A stretch of 36,238 nt of DNA from positions 1 through 36,238 of the forward strand of contig JAJQCQ010000007.1 of NCBI GenBank assembly GCA_021202635.1, written 5' to 3'. Below are positions 24,449-32,464 of the stretch, in pieces. The translations under genes and the position numbers were made by a program. The stretch's first letter is position 1. Each line of letters starts with the position of its first letter. This DNA comes from Lachnospiraceae bacterium (GTDB taxonomy: Bacteria > Bacillota > Clostridia > Lachnospirales > Lachnospiraceae). The notes under the pieces are model-generated. The model was not told the origin of the DNA. It saw nothing but the letters and a program-made list of their open reading frames with translations, and searched no databases.

Positions 24449-26994
24449 GTTTTCGGATACCGCATTTTCCCGGCAGAAAGCGAGCAGCTTTTTTTTGTCA
24501 GGCTTGTGAAACGTCCTTTCAGAGAGGCATTCTGGCCGGTTTCGAGGTCATGGCAGTCCCTTCTGGTGAGGATGCTTTTGCGGATGCGGAAGTCTTTCAT
24601 CAGAGTCTGGAAGTACTTCTCACTTTCTGTTCGCAGACCGTCGGCGTCACGTTTTTTCTCATCCAGAATGTATTCATAGAACGAGTAAGTTTCTTTTTCT
24701 ACCGGCTTCCCCTGATACAGGGCGTCGAGATCCTCAAAAAGTACGTGCATGGTCGTTCCGTCGCCGACAATGTGCGCGAGATCGAAAAACAGATAATTTG
24801 CGGAATACGTCTCGTAAATCGCAATGTGGTACAGTGGCTCATTCGGCGTGTACATATAGGGAACAAGCAGGGTTTCTCTTGTTTTTGTCCATTCGTCGTC
24901 GCTGAGCTTTACGATGGGTATGTCAATCTTGCGGCTGTCATCGCGGAAGTTTTTGAAAGCCCCTTCGTGGAACTGGACGATGTTTTTCATGGCCGGGTGT
25001 ACGTCAAACAAATCCTCGATTGCTTTTTTCAGCCGGGGCAGATCAATTTTGTTCCCAAGCCGGAAGAAGTACGGAAGATTTGCGGTAGTGTTTCCGCGCA
25101 CAACATAAGCGAAGTAAAGCTGGAGATTCGTGAGCGGGTAAATCTCGCGCGGCGAGTAGTCAATCGATTCGCGCTCCCGGGACTGAATGCAGAGTGCTTC
25201 CAGCTTTTCTACGGTGGTATTGTTCATCAGCTCATTTAAGGTGATGGAAAACTGCAGCTTTTCGTACAGGTCTGCCAGCAGCATGACGCTGCCCATGGAA
25301 TCCAGTCCGGCTTCATAGATGTCGGTGTCAATGCCGAAGCGGCTGTGGCCGAGCTGCGCGGCAATCATATCATAAATCTGCTGCTGAAGCTCGTTTTCCG
25401 GTTTGAGGGCGCTTGTCTCAGTCTCCAGATGGTTCTTTTTCTGCTCAAAATAATGGCTGCGAAGAATTTTCTTTGAAGAGGTCTTCGGGAAAGGCGTATC
25501 CCGCAGAGTAAAGCGCACGATTTTCTTATAGGAAGGAAGATCCTGGTTGCGCCGGTTGATGATCTCGGTTATGGCAGAATGAATATCATGGACATTTGCT
25601 GCGTCCGCGTATTTAAAATTCGGGAAGACTTCGGCCACAATGGCGTCGTCCTCGCCATACACGAGAATTTCTTCGACCAGCTGTTCGCCCTCAAAGAGAT
25701 TTTCCAGCTGCTCCGGCGCGACATTTTCCCCATTACTGAGGACGATCAGATTCTTCTTGCGGCCGGTGAGCCAGAGAAAGCCGTCCTCATCGACATAGCC
25801 GAGGTCTCCGGTGCAGAGCCAGCCGTCTTCGGTCATGACCTCAGCGGTGCGTTCCGGTTCTTTGTAATAGCCCATCATGACGGACGGGCTTTTGACCTGA
25901 ATTTCGCCCTCGACAATGCGCACCTGGCAGCCCTTCACGATTCGTCCGACGGAAGAGACCTTGTCAGGACGGTTCCAGTCCGCGGAGGCGATTTTCGGCG
26001 CGCATTCAGACATGCCGTAGCCCTGCGCGATCGGTACGCCGATCCGCCAGAAATTCGCTGCAAGCTCCGGTGCGAGATAGCCGCCGCCAGTGGTGATCTG
26101 ACGCATATTTTTTCCAAGAACCTCGGAGCGAATCTCAAAGATCGAGCGCTTTGGTTCCTGCCTGGAGAGCAGGGCAATGCGGTTATACAGAGCCTTCGCA
26201 ATCATCGGGACAACGCGCATTTCGGTGGGCGCGAACAGCTTCAAGTGTTCGGAAAGACGGGTCATGTCCTGATTTAAGGCCAGAACACTGCCATAGCGAA
26301 GCGTGGAAAGAACATCGCAGTTGATACAGAAAACATGGTGAATCGGCAGAACGTTGAGCAGAATTCGGTTCTGTGCGTCGTCATCTGCGTCTGCGTTGAA
26401 AACGTTGTCGATCAGATTTGCGTTAGAGAGCATGACGCCCTTGCTCTTGCCGGTGGTTCCGGAGGTGAAAAGTACCATCGCGCAGTCCTTTTCCCGCACA
26501 TCTGCCGGGACAGCCTGTCCTTTAAACGCGGTCAGAATGCCGTCCAGACAGGGGACGTGCTTGCCGTGCTGCAGAGAAATATACGAGGTGACCGTCGGAC
26601 AGAGCGGCCGGGCACCCTCCACGACGGAGTGATGTTCCCAGTCATAAAACAGGATATCGACGTCGGAGCGGTTCAGGCAATCTGCCAGTCCCTGATAATC
26701 CAGCTGGACGTCCAGCGGAATTACGACGTTCCCGTGGCTCATAACACTAAGAAGAACGGTGAGATAGGCGTGGTTGCTGCCGCCTAAGATGGCGACGCGC
26801 ATTTTGCGGCCAACCGTCTGATCCTGTGCTTCCAGCCATGCGGAAAACGCGTCGCATTCCTCCATGAAGGTTCGATAAGAGACTTCATGCAGGACATCCT
26901 GCGTTTCGTAGCGCAGAAAAATCCGGCTGTTGTATTCCCGGCCCGCGTTATGTAACAGATCATAGATCGTTTTTGTCTGATTTTTTGTAATCAT
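24436..26994 (-). CDS. NRPS-like synthetase, 5' part (adenylation, carrier, condensation N-half)
   Basis: An 852-residue frame starting with ATG at 26994. Adenylation domain, about residues 1-525: MVLFTSGTTGKSKGVMLS (A3), YGMSECAPK (A5), GWLCTGDLGYVDEDGF (A7), GRKKNLIVLSNGENV (A8) and PKTSSKKIL with the catalytic Lys (A10). It is closer to acyl-AMP ligases than to typical amino-acid domains by eye. A carrier domain follows with its phosphopantetheine Ser in GLDSMGSV (near 570). A condensation domain starts at YPLTNLQLYFAYV, with active-site AHIVGDG: the catalytic second His is present, the first is Ala. The frame ends with an out-of-frame tail of about 20 residues after an A8 tract. Product unknown; no phosphopantetheinyl transferase or exporter is adjacent. 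Confidence 0.85.
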   Translation of the reverse strand: MITKNQTKTIYDLLHNAGREYNSRIFLRYETQDVLHEVSYRTFMEECDAFSAWLEAQDQTVGRKMRVAILGGSNHAYLTVLLSVMSHGNVVIPLDVQLDYQGLADCLNRSDVDILFYDWEHHSVVEGARPLCPTVTSYISLQHGKHVPCLDGILTAFKGQAVPADVREKDCAMVLFTSGTTGKSKGVMLSNANLIDNVFNADADDDAQNRILLNVLPIHHVFCINCDVLSTLRYGSVLALNQDMTRLSEHLKLFAPTEMRVVPMIAKALYNRIALLSRQEPKRSIFEIRSEVLGKNMRQITTGGGYLAPELAANFWRIGVPIAQGYGMSECAPKIASADWNRPDKVSSVGRIVKGCQVRIVEGEIQVKSPSVMMGYYKEPERTAEVMTEDGWLCTGDLGYVDEDGFLWLTGRKKNLIVLSNGENVAPEQLENLFEGEQLVEEILVYGEDDAIVAEVFPNFKYADAANVHDIHSAITEIINRRNQDLPSYKKIVRFTLRDTPFPKTSSKKILRSHYFEQKKNHLETETSALKPENELQQQIYDMIAAQLGHSRFGIDTDIYEAGLDSMGSVMLLADLYEKLQFSITLNELMNNTTVEKLEALCIQSRERESIDYSPREIYPLTNLQLYFAYVVRGNTTANLPYFFRLGNKIDLPRLKKAIEDLFDVHPAMKNIVQFHEGAFKNFRDDSRKIDIPIVKLSDDEWTKTRETLLVPYMYTPNEPLYHIAIYETYSANYLFFDLAHIVGDGTTMHVLFEDLDALYQGKPVEKETYSFYEYILDEKKRDADGLRTESEKYFQTLMKDFRIRKSILTRRDCHDLETGQNASLKGRFTSLTKKSCSLSAGKMRYPKTCSS
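24489..24496 (-). other. A8 homopolymer where the synthetase reading frame shifts
   Basis: Eight T on the plus strand (AAAAAAAAG read on the minus). In the 5' frame it is read ACA AAA AAA AGC and a stop follows 21 codons later. One extra A, or a -1 slip giving AAA AAA AAG, joins it to the 3' frame and completes a normal condensation domain. Confidence 0.75.
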
Positions 26995-27016
26995 AGAAAA
27001 TCCTCACTTATTTTTT

Positions 27017-27034
27017 TAACAGTTCAGAACAGCA
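27017..27034. repeat. TAACAGTTCAGAACAGCA repeat in the synthetase leader
   Basis: These 18 bases recur exactly, in reverse complement, at about 30197-30214. The core TTCAGARCAGC also ends the 162-bp element at 3816-3977 and occurs near 14515. Confidence 0.6.
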
Positions 27035-27051
27035 ATATTTCTGCCATTCGC

Positions 27052-27080
27052 ACTATAGCAAGTTCAGAAGGGTTTTTCAA
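27052..27080 (-). promoter_or_regulatory. Sigma-A-type promoter for the NRPS-like gene
   Basis: On the minus strand TTGAAA (27075-27080), 17 bases, TATAGT (27052-27057). The spacer contains AGTTCAGAA, and a longer copy of the same motif (27017-27034) lies in the leader about 20 bases past the start site. This spacing could suit a regulator. Confidence 0.6.
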
Positions 27081-27186
27081 GCATATTTTTATATTTTGAA
27101 AACTCCCAGGCGGGAAAGGTGCCAGAATGTGTTGCATGCACTTATACATGAAAGTAAAACAGTTACAGAGTATATATCTAAATAGA

Positions 27187-27215
27187 TTGCAATTCGCATA
27201 CAATTGTGATATATT
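27187..27215 (+). promoter_or_regulatory. Promoter of the toxin-antitoxin pair
   Basis: TTGCAA at 27187-27192 and TATATT at 27210-27215 are 17 bases apart, about 38 bases before the antitoxin ATG. The spacer holds two AATT cores (AATTCGCATACAATT) that could form an operator half-site pair for the autoregulating antitoxin. Confidence 0.6.
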
Positions 27216-27252
27216 GATGTAAAAATTAATACAATAAAAGGAGTGATTACCT

Positions 27253-27522
27253 ATGGCACAGGCTACTTTGACTGCTAGAGTAGATGAAAGAGATAAGACG
27301 AGATTTGATTTATTTTGTTCGAATGTCGGATTGACAACGTCTTCCGCGATTAACATATTTGTAAAGGCGGTTCTTCGGGAAAACCGTATACCGTTTGATA
27401 TTGGATACGACCCGGATCCTTTTTACTCTGAGGAGAATCTTGCGTATATTGAAAAATCCGTAAAGGAATTACGTGAGGGGAAAGGCCGTGTTCATGATTT
27501 GATAGAGGTGGACGATGAGTGA
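27253..27522 (+). CDS. RelB/DinJ-family antitoxin
   Basis: An 89-residue antitoxin that binds and neutralises the downstream RNase and represses the operon as a complex. The ATG at 27253 follows AAAAGGAGTGATTACCT. The N-terminal half is a ribbon-helix-helix DNA-binding region (ATLTARVDERDKTRFDLFC, SSAINIFVKAVLREN). The C-terminal half (FYSEENLAYIEKSVKELREG) is the toxin-wrapping segment and resembles antitoxins paired with YoeB/Txe rather than RelE. It overlaps the toxin start by 8 bases, the usual coupling in such modules. Confidence 0.9.
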   Translation: MAQATLTARVDERDKTRFDLFCSNVGLTTSSAINIFVKAVLRENRIPFDIGYDPDPFYSEENLAYIEKSVKELREGKGRVHDLIEVDDE

Positions 27523-27784
27523 GAAAATATGGTCAGATGATGCATGGGAAGATTATCTGTATTGGCAGAATCAGGATAAAAAAACATTAAGCCGTATAAA
27601 TAAGCTCATTAAGGACATCGAACGCAATGGCTGTAATGAAGGGATAGGTAAACCGGAGCCGCTTTCCGGAAATTTGCGTGGAGAATTCAGTCGTCGTATA
27701 AATGACCAGGATCGTCTTGTATATCATATGGAAGACGGACGTATTTACATTGCACATTGCAGAGGACATTATGGCGGTAAATGA
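27515..27784 (+). CDS. YoeB/Txe-family mRNA interferase toxin
   Basis: An 89-residue ribosome-dependent endoribonuclease. The sequence follows E. coli YoeB closely by pattern: IWSDDAWEDYLYWQNQDKK, INKLIKDIERN, GKPEPLSGNLRGEFSRRI, RLVYHMEDGRIYIAHCRGHY. The Glu (EP), Arg (SRR, DRLVY), His and Tyr positions expected for catalysis are kept, so the toxin is probably active. It starts inside the antitoxin gene. There is no sign of decay. Confidence 0.93.
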   Translation: MSEKIWSDDAWEDYLYWQNQDKKTLSRINKLIKDIERNGCNEGIGKPEPLSGNLRGEFSRRINDQDRLVYHMEDGRIYIAHCRGHYGGK

Positions 27785-27810
27785 TAAATAACGAATACCT
27801 GGACAGCGTT

Positions 27811-27839
27811 TTGAAATAAGAAATTTATATAGATACAGT
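27811..27839 (+). promoter_or_regulatory. Possible promoter for nudC
   Basis: TTGAAA at 27811-27816, 17 bases, TACAGT at 27834-27839. The -10 box is only fair. Confidence 0.4.
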
Positions 27840-27902
27840 GGCAAATGCGAGAGGACAGGTTACGCTTCCGGGCGAATGGTGACAGAAAGAAAGGGGAATC
27901 TA

Positions 27903-28877
27903 ATGATTCAGGAGATCGGAAAACACAGATTTCATAATGAGTACCAGCCCTGCGCGCGGCCGAAGGCGGACAGCAGGGTTTTGTTTTATCGGGGCAGGGA
28001 GATTTTTGTAAAGCGTAGGGAAGGTTCGGTTTCTTTTTTGAGCTATGAGGAAGTCATGCGGGTCTGTCCTGATCCGGATGAGGAAGCGACCTTTTTGTTT
28101 TCAATGGATGGGACGGATTATTTTCTGTTCCGGATGTTTGGAGAAGAGAAGATTGACATTTCCCGCCTGGAACGAACGGAGCCGGACGAGCATCAGGGAC
28201 ATGACAGCCTCAAAGGGAAAGACAGCCGGGGCAGCTATGGGGAAGCTTTATGGAATGCGAATGGTCTGCCGGAATTGTTTCCGGGTTATACCTGGGAAAA
28301 AATCGAACTCATGCGCACTGCCGGGCCGAAAGAGGCGGCCTTTGCGGGCGTTACGGGGATGCAGCTTTATGGCTGGTACAAAAGCCGCCGTTTCTGCCCG
28401 GCCTGCGGCAGACGTATGATTCACTCGGAAAAGGAGCGCATGATGCATTGCGAAGCCTGCGGACAGATGGAATACCCGAAAATCTGTCCGGCGGTAATTG
28501 TCGGCGTGACCTGTAGGGATAAAATCCTTCTCACAAAGTATGCCGGACGTTCGTTCAGAAATTACGCACTGATTGCCGGGTTTGCGGAAATTGGGGAGAC
28601 GATCGAGGAGACCGTAGAGCGGGAAGTGATGGAAGAGGTCGGGCTGAAGGTCAAAAACATTCGCTATTACAAAAGCCAGCCATGGTCCTTCACCGATACG
28701 CTTCTGATGGGGTTCTTTGCGGAAGTGGATGGGGAGAGTGACATTATACTGGATGAGACGGAGCTCTCGGAAGGCAAGTGGTGTACGCGTGAGGAAGTGC
28801 CGGAGAATGACGGGGTGAGCCTGACGCGGGAAATGATGAGTGTGTTTAAGTATAATCAGATTCCGTTTGAAGCGTGA
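27903..28877 (+). CDS. nudC: NAD(+) diphosphatase / RNA decapping Nudix hydrolase
   Basis: NudC cleaves NADH/NAD+ to NMN(H) and AMP, and removes NAD caps from RNA. The ATG at 27903 has AAAGGGGAATC upstream; an in-frame ATG at 27876 lacks a site. The 324-residue product has a variable N-terminal domain (1-150) and a four-Cys zinc ribbon (CPACGRR ... CEACGQ, about 165-190). The Nudix box (GFAEIGETIEETVEREVMEEVG region, about 227-249) keeps the G, E, REVMEE and G positions. The NudC-specific SQPWSFTDTLL lies just after it, in place of the usual SQPWPFPxS. It is likely co-transcribed with the exporter gene that starts 83 bases later. Confidence 0.93.
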   Translation: MIQEIGKHRFHNEYQPCARPKADSRVLFYRGREIFVKRREGSVSFLSYEEVMRVCPDPDEEATFLFSMDGTDYFLFRMFGEEKIDISRLERTEPDEHQGHDSLKGKDSRGSYGEALWNANGLPELFPGYTWEKIELMRTAGPKEAAFAGVTGMQLYGWYKSRRFCPACGRRMIHSEKERMMHCEACGQMEYPKICPAVIVGVTCRDKILLTKYAGRSFRNYALIAGFAEIGETIEETVEREVMEEVGLKVKNIRYYKSQPWSFTDTLLMGFFAEVDGESDIILDETELSEGKWCTREEVPENDGVSLTREMMSVFKYNQIPFEA

Positions 28878-28959
28878 AAAGGGAAGCTGTGAGAATGTTA
28901 AGAGACGTTCGCAGACAGGCTGTGCAGGCAACACTGGAAAGGAAACGAAGAGAACAATT

Positions 28960-30174
28960 ATGGATTATGAAGCTTTGCTGGATCTGGCGGCCGAGCTGGG
29001 CTACCAGCTGGCGATGAACGGGGCGGAAACATTTCGAATTGAGGAGAGCATTGTCCGGATTCTAAAATCCTACGGTGCCCGGGCGGAGGCGTTTGCCATC
29101 CCCAACTGTCTGACGGTCAGCATCCGCACGCCGGATGGAAATGCCCTGACCCGGATGCGCCGCATCGGCTATCATGGAAACAATCTGGACGGTGTGGAGA
29201 AGCTGAGCAATCTCAGCCGCAGAATCTGCTTGGAAAAGCCGGAACCGGCGCTCATAGAGCGCTGGCTGGAGGATACAAAGAAGCAGCGTCTGGAATTTCC
29301 CTGGCCCATACGGCTGCTTGGCAGCTTCCTGGGAGCGGGCGGGTTTTCCATCCTTTTTGGCGGAACATGGCGGGATGCGATCTGTGCGGGCATCTGCGGT
29401 CTGATCATTGGCGTGACCGATACGCTTCTGGATCGATTCCACGCGAATCCATTTTTCCGCACGATCCTCGCGGCTTTTCTGATGGCCGTTCCCGCTTATG
29501 CCATGGGTGAATACGGTCTTGCGGACAACGCAGACGCAGTTGTCATCGGCGCACTGATGCTTCTGGTTCCGGGACTGCTTTTTACAAACGCGATGCGGGA
29601 TATTATTTTTGGCGATACCAATTCCGGCACCAACCGGATTGTGCAGGTCTTTCTGATTGCCGCTGCAATCGCATTGGGTACAGGCGCCGCCTGGAACCTG
29701 GCGGAACAGTTGTGGGGGATTCCTCTTGCCGCATCCGATGCGGGCTATCCCTATGCTCTTCAGGCGATTGCCTGTTTCATTGCGTGTGCAGGTTTTTCGA
29801 TGCTGTTTAACATCCACGGAATTGGTGCTTTGCTCTGCTGTCTGGGTGGGATGCTCTCCTGGTCCATTTATTTTTTTGCACCATATTTTGGCAGCTCCGA
29901 TCTGATGGCGTACTTTATGGCATCCGTGTTTGCTGCGGCTTATTCGGAAATCATGGCGCGCATTCGCAAATTCCCGGCGATTTCGTACCTGGTTGTATCG
30001 ATCTTTCCGCTCATCCCCGGAGCGAGCGTATATTATACGATGAATTATATCGTGCGGCAGGAGACGGAGCGCGTGTATGGACAGGGACTGTATACCGTTG
30101 CGGTCGCCGGAATCATTGCCGTTGCCATCCTGATGGTATCGACAATGGCGCGGTGGGGGAGTTTAAAAAAGTGA
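28960..30174 (+). CDS. Threonine/serine exporter family protein (ThrE, fused)
   Basis: A membrane protein with the ThrE family layout. An N-terminal DUF1212-like domain (about 1-250) starts with a cytoplasmic region (GYQLAMNGAETFRIEESI, AIPNCLTVSIRT). Helices include FLGAGGFSILFGGTWRDA and LMLLVPGLLFTNAMRDIIFGDT. A C-terminal DUF3815-like half of about 140 residues has four to five helices (YLVVSIFPLIPGASVYYTM). In many Bacillota the halves are separate genes; here they are one 404-residue chain, as in Corynebacterium ThrE. The ATG at 28960 is used; a longer frame from 28840 would overlap nudC. Export of threonine or serine is family-based. Confidence 0.88.
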   Translation: MDYEALLDLAAELGYQLAMNGAETFRIEESIVRILKSYGARAEAFAIPNCLTVSIRTPDGNALTRMRRIGYHGNNLDGVEKLSNLSRRICLEKPEPALIERWLEDTKKQRLEFPWPIRLLGSFLGAGGFSILFGGTWRDAICAGICGLIIGVTDTLLDRFHANPFFRTILAAFLMAVPAYAMGEYGLADNADAVVIGALMLLVPGLLFTNAMRDIIFGDTNSGTNRIVQVFLIAAAIALGTGAAWNLAEQLWGIPLAASDAGYPYALQAIACFIACAGFSMLFNIHGIGALLCCLGGMLSWSIYFFAPYFGSSDLMAYFMASVFAAAYSEIMARIRKFPAISYLVVSIFPLIPGASVYYTMNYIVRQETERVYGQGLYTVAVAGIIAVAILMVSTMARWGSLKK

Positions 30175-30182
30175 GGCAGTCT

Positions 30183-30216
30183 GTCTTTTCATTTTGATGC
30201 TGTTCTGAACTGTTAC
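30183..30216. repeat. Copy of the TTCAGAACAGC repeat after the exporter gene
   Basis: Reverse complement of the 27017-27034 repeat (18 of 18). The flanking TCTTTTCATTTTGATGC also matches the flank inside the 162-bp element (AGCATCGAAATGAAAAGA, one mismatch). Confidence 0.6.
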
Positions 30217-30268
30217 AAAATGGAAACATAATTTATGGGAAGCCGGTACAGACTAAGGCAGAAAGAAA

Positions 30269-30706
30269 ATGACGGAAGACAGGACGGATGAAACCTGTCA
30301 GAAAGGCGGCTTTCTGCCAATGAAGAATCGATTTATCCGCTGCGGGATGTATGGATGGTGTCTGGAGGTTCTCTGGACCGGAATGCACTCCCTCGCGCAC
30401 CACGACCCGAAGCTGCTGGGGTTTTCTTCCCTGCATATGTTTCCCATTTATGGCCTGGCCTCTCTGATCGCACCGCTCTCGGGTGCCCTGAAGCGGTTCA
30501 ATACATTTACGAGAGGCCTGATTTACATGGTCGGCATTTTTGCCGTCGAATATTCCTCCGGGATGTGGCTGAAAAAGAGAGACCGGTGTCCCTGGGACTA
30601 CAGTGATTCCCCTTATCAGGTAAACGGAGTCATCCGCCTCGATTACGCGCCGATCTGGTTTTTGATCGGACTGTTTTTTGAGAAGGCGGGAAAGGCAGGG
30701 AAATAA
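30269..30706 (+). CDS. Small membrane protein of the putative ABC transporter permease (CmpB-like) family
   Basis: 145 residues with about three to four hydrophobic segments. Recognisable pieces are CGMYGWCLEVLWTG near the start, HMFPIYGLASLIAPL, MVGIFAVEYSSGMWLK, CPWDYSDSPYQVNG and IWFLIGLFFE. This pattern (YGWCxE ... PIYG ... E..SG ... WDYS ... NG) is that of PF06541-type proteins, labelled putative ABC permeases. They lack a partner ATPase here, so transport is doubtful. The ATG at 30269 has AAGGCAGAAAG upstream; an internal ATG at 30320 is a possible alternative. It is convergent with the DUF4392 gene, only 16 bases away. Confidence 0.75.
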   Translation: MTEDRTDETCQKGGFLPMKNRFIRCGMYGWCLEVLWTGMHSLAHHDPKLLGFSSLHMFPIYGLASLIAPLSGALKRFNTFTRGLIYMVGIFAVEYSSGMWLKKRDRCPWDYSDSPYQVNGVIRLDYAPIWFLIGLFFEKAGKAGK

Positions 30707-30722
30707 TCCTGCTGCGGCAGCC

Positions 30723-31577
30723 TTAACGGTAAGTATGGTTTATGATTTGCCAGAGCAAATCAACGATTTCCTGTTCAATTTCAGGCGAAAAACCGTCCAC
30801 GCTGGGGATGGGCTGCTTTGTGACACCGTCCACACAGCCGAGCGCGACAATCCGGCAGAGGTAGCCGGATAAGGCTTCATAGGAAGGAAAGAGTGGCTGC
30901 TCCTGCAGAAGATCCAGATAGGCGACCAGCGCATAGGCTCCCCAGTTTGAAGTGGTAGCAATGATCAATTCATCCACTCTGATCTCGCAGGGCGTGAGAG
31001 AAAGCTTTTCAGAAATCACGCCTTTCAGGTTTCCCATCCCGATTTCGTTGCCGCCATCTCCGATCCCGATTGTGAGGATGTGGGCATCAGACGCAAGCTC
31101 AAACATGGTGTCAATGTGGGCAGTTTGTTCGGAAATACTGACCCCCCTCATGTTCGCGTATTCCTGATTCTGGTTTCTGCCGCAGCGTTCGACGGAAATC
31201 AGGCATACCGGGTGAAAATGATCGAGAATACTCTCATACCAGGCCGTGTCTGCCTGGATTCCGACATAGAGGACGAAAAGGCCTTCCGGCTCAAAGAGGC
31301 CATCGCAGATACGGTCGGTTATGATGATGGGGGTAAATCCGAGCTTTTTGAGGGCCAGCGCAATGCTTAAGGTACCGGGCGGACCATCCGTTTCCGCATG
31401 CCCGGCCACATAAAACCCGGTGGCAAGGAAAACGATCCCGCGCTCCAGTGCGAGCAGACGCTCGGCAGCTTTTTTACAGTAGGCCGCTTCCAGGTATTCC
31501 TTCAGCTGTGACATCCCGCGTTCTGAGTAGCGCAGGACAATATCTTCGATGGTGTCTGACGATTGGTTTGTGCTCAT
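30723..31577 (-). CDS. DUF4392 protein, homologous to the C-terminal half of D-glutamate cyclase
   Basis: A 284-residue soluble protein of the family (DUF4392, GLUCM C-terminal) that forms the second half of mammalian D-glutamate cyclase. That enzyme interconverts D-glutamate and 5-oxo-D-proline. Landmarks are IVFLATGFYVAGHAETDGPPG (quoted as a position near residues 48-68), ALKKLGFTP, SVERCGRNQNQEYANMRG, and ILTIGIGDGGNEIGMGNL near 165-183. It is the last gene of the minus-strand 5-oxoprolinase operon, 60 bases after pxpA. The start follows AAGGGAGAAACAGGC. Activity as a cyclase together with the DUF1445 protein is inference from the human fusion. Confidence 0.85.
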   Translation of the reverse strand: MSTNQSSDTIEDIVLRYSERGMSQLKEYLEAAYCKKAAERLLALERGIVFLATGFYVAGHAETDGPPGTLSIALALKKLGFTPIIITDRICDGLFEPEGLFVLYVGIQADTAWYESILDHFHPVCLISVERCGRNQNQEYANMRGVSISEQTAHIDTMFELASDAHILTIGIGDGGNEIGMGNLKGVISEKLSLTPCEIRVDELIIATTSNWGAYALVAYLDLLQEQPLFPSYEALSGYLCRIVALGCVDGVTKQPIPSVDGFSPEIEQEIVDLLWQIINHTYR

Positions 31578-31637
31578 GCCTGTTTCTCCCTTGTATTCTT
31601 TTACAAATTGCTGGCAGGAAATACAGTCGGAACGCCC

Positions 31638-32414
31638 TTATACGCAGGAGATCACCTTGTCCATCGGCGTGGGTGTAATGCCTTCTGCCTGGAGTGCTTC
31701 GCGGATGCTTTTTGCGAAGGCGAGTGCTGCCGGATTATCGCCATGGATGCAGACGGAATCTGCTTCCACTTCGATTTTCCGGCCGGTGATGGCGGTTACC
31801 GTGCCGTATTTTATCATCCCGATAACACGGGTGAGCTCTTCTTCCTGGCTGGAAATAATGGCACCCGGCTTGCTGCGGGCGACCAGAGAACCATCCTCTT
31901 CGTATGCGCGGTCGGCGAAAATCTCCCGCGCGGCGCGCAGACCGTATTTTTTTGCGGCGAGGATCAGCTGGCTTTTGGCGGGACCGAGCAGAATCAGGTC
32001 TGGGTCGACCGCAGCGATGCCCTCACAGATCGCATCGGCGATGGAAGCGTCTTTTACTGCCATATTGTAAAGGGCACCGTGGGGCTTTACGTGCTGTAAT
32101 GTGACACCGTTCGCCGTACAAAAAGCCTGCAGTGCTCCGATCTGATACTCTACGATGGCGGTGATTTCGGACGGCGGCAAACTCATATTGCGGCGGCCGA
32201 AGCCGACCAGATCCTGAAATCCGGGATGCGCGCCGATGCGCACCTGATTTTCCTTTGCGAGGCGTACGGTTTTCTGCATGACAAGCGGATCCGAGGCGTG
32301 GAAGCCGCAGGCGATGTTTGCGGAGGTGATACAGGGAAGAATTTCCTCGTCCATCCCACATTTGTAGTTTCCAAAGCTTTCTCCCAGATCACAGTTCAGA
32401 TCAATGGTTTGCAT
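31638..32414 (-). CDS. pxpA: 5-oxoprolinase subunit A (LamB/YcsF family)
   Basis: PxpA is the ATP-dependent 5-oxoprolinase subunit of the LamB/YcsF family. With PxpB and PxpC it opens 5-oxoproline to glutamate. The 258-residue protein has the family opening IDLNCDLGESFG, then SANIACGFHASDP, RIGAHPGFQDLVGFGRR, HVKPHGALYN and VCIHGDNPAALAFAK, which carry the conserved Asp, His and Glu residues. GGGAGGAACTG precedes the ATG at 32414. It is separated from the DUF1445 gene by a 118-base gap holding a 62-bp repeat, whereas its usual partners pxpB and pxpC are upstream. Confidence 0.95.
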   Translation of the reverse strand: MQTIDLNCDLGESFGNYKCGMDEEILPCITSANIACGFHASDPLVMQKTVRLAKENQVRIGAHPGFQDLVGFGRRNMSLPPSEITAIVEYQIGALQAFCTANGVTLQHVKPHGALYNMAVKDASIADAICEGIAAVDPDLILLGPAKSQLILAAKKYGLRAAREIFADRAYEEDGSLVARSKPGAIISSQEEELTRVIGMIKYGTVTAITGRKIEVEADSVCIHGDNPAALAFAKSIREALQAEGITPTPMDKVISCV

Positions 32415-32464
32415 AACAGTTCCTCCCGGAAAGGTGATGATAAATATTTCATTGGCCGGATGCC

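Noticed and set aside
23441-24679. 412-residue plus-strand frame opposite the synthetase
   Set aside because: It is antisense to well-conserved condensation and adenylation sequence, has no ribosome binding site and no family features.
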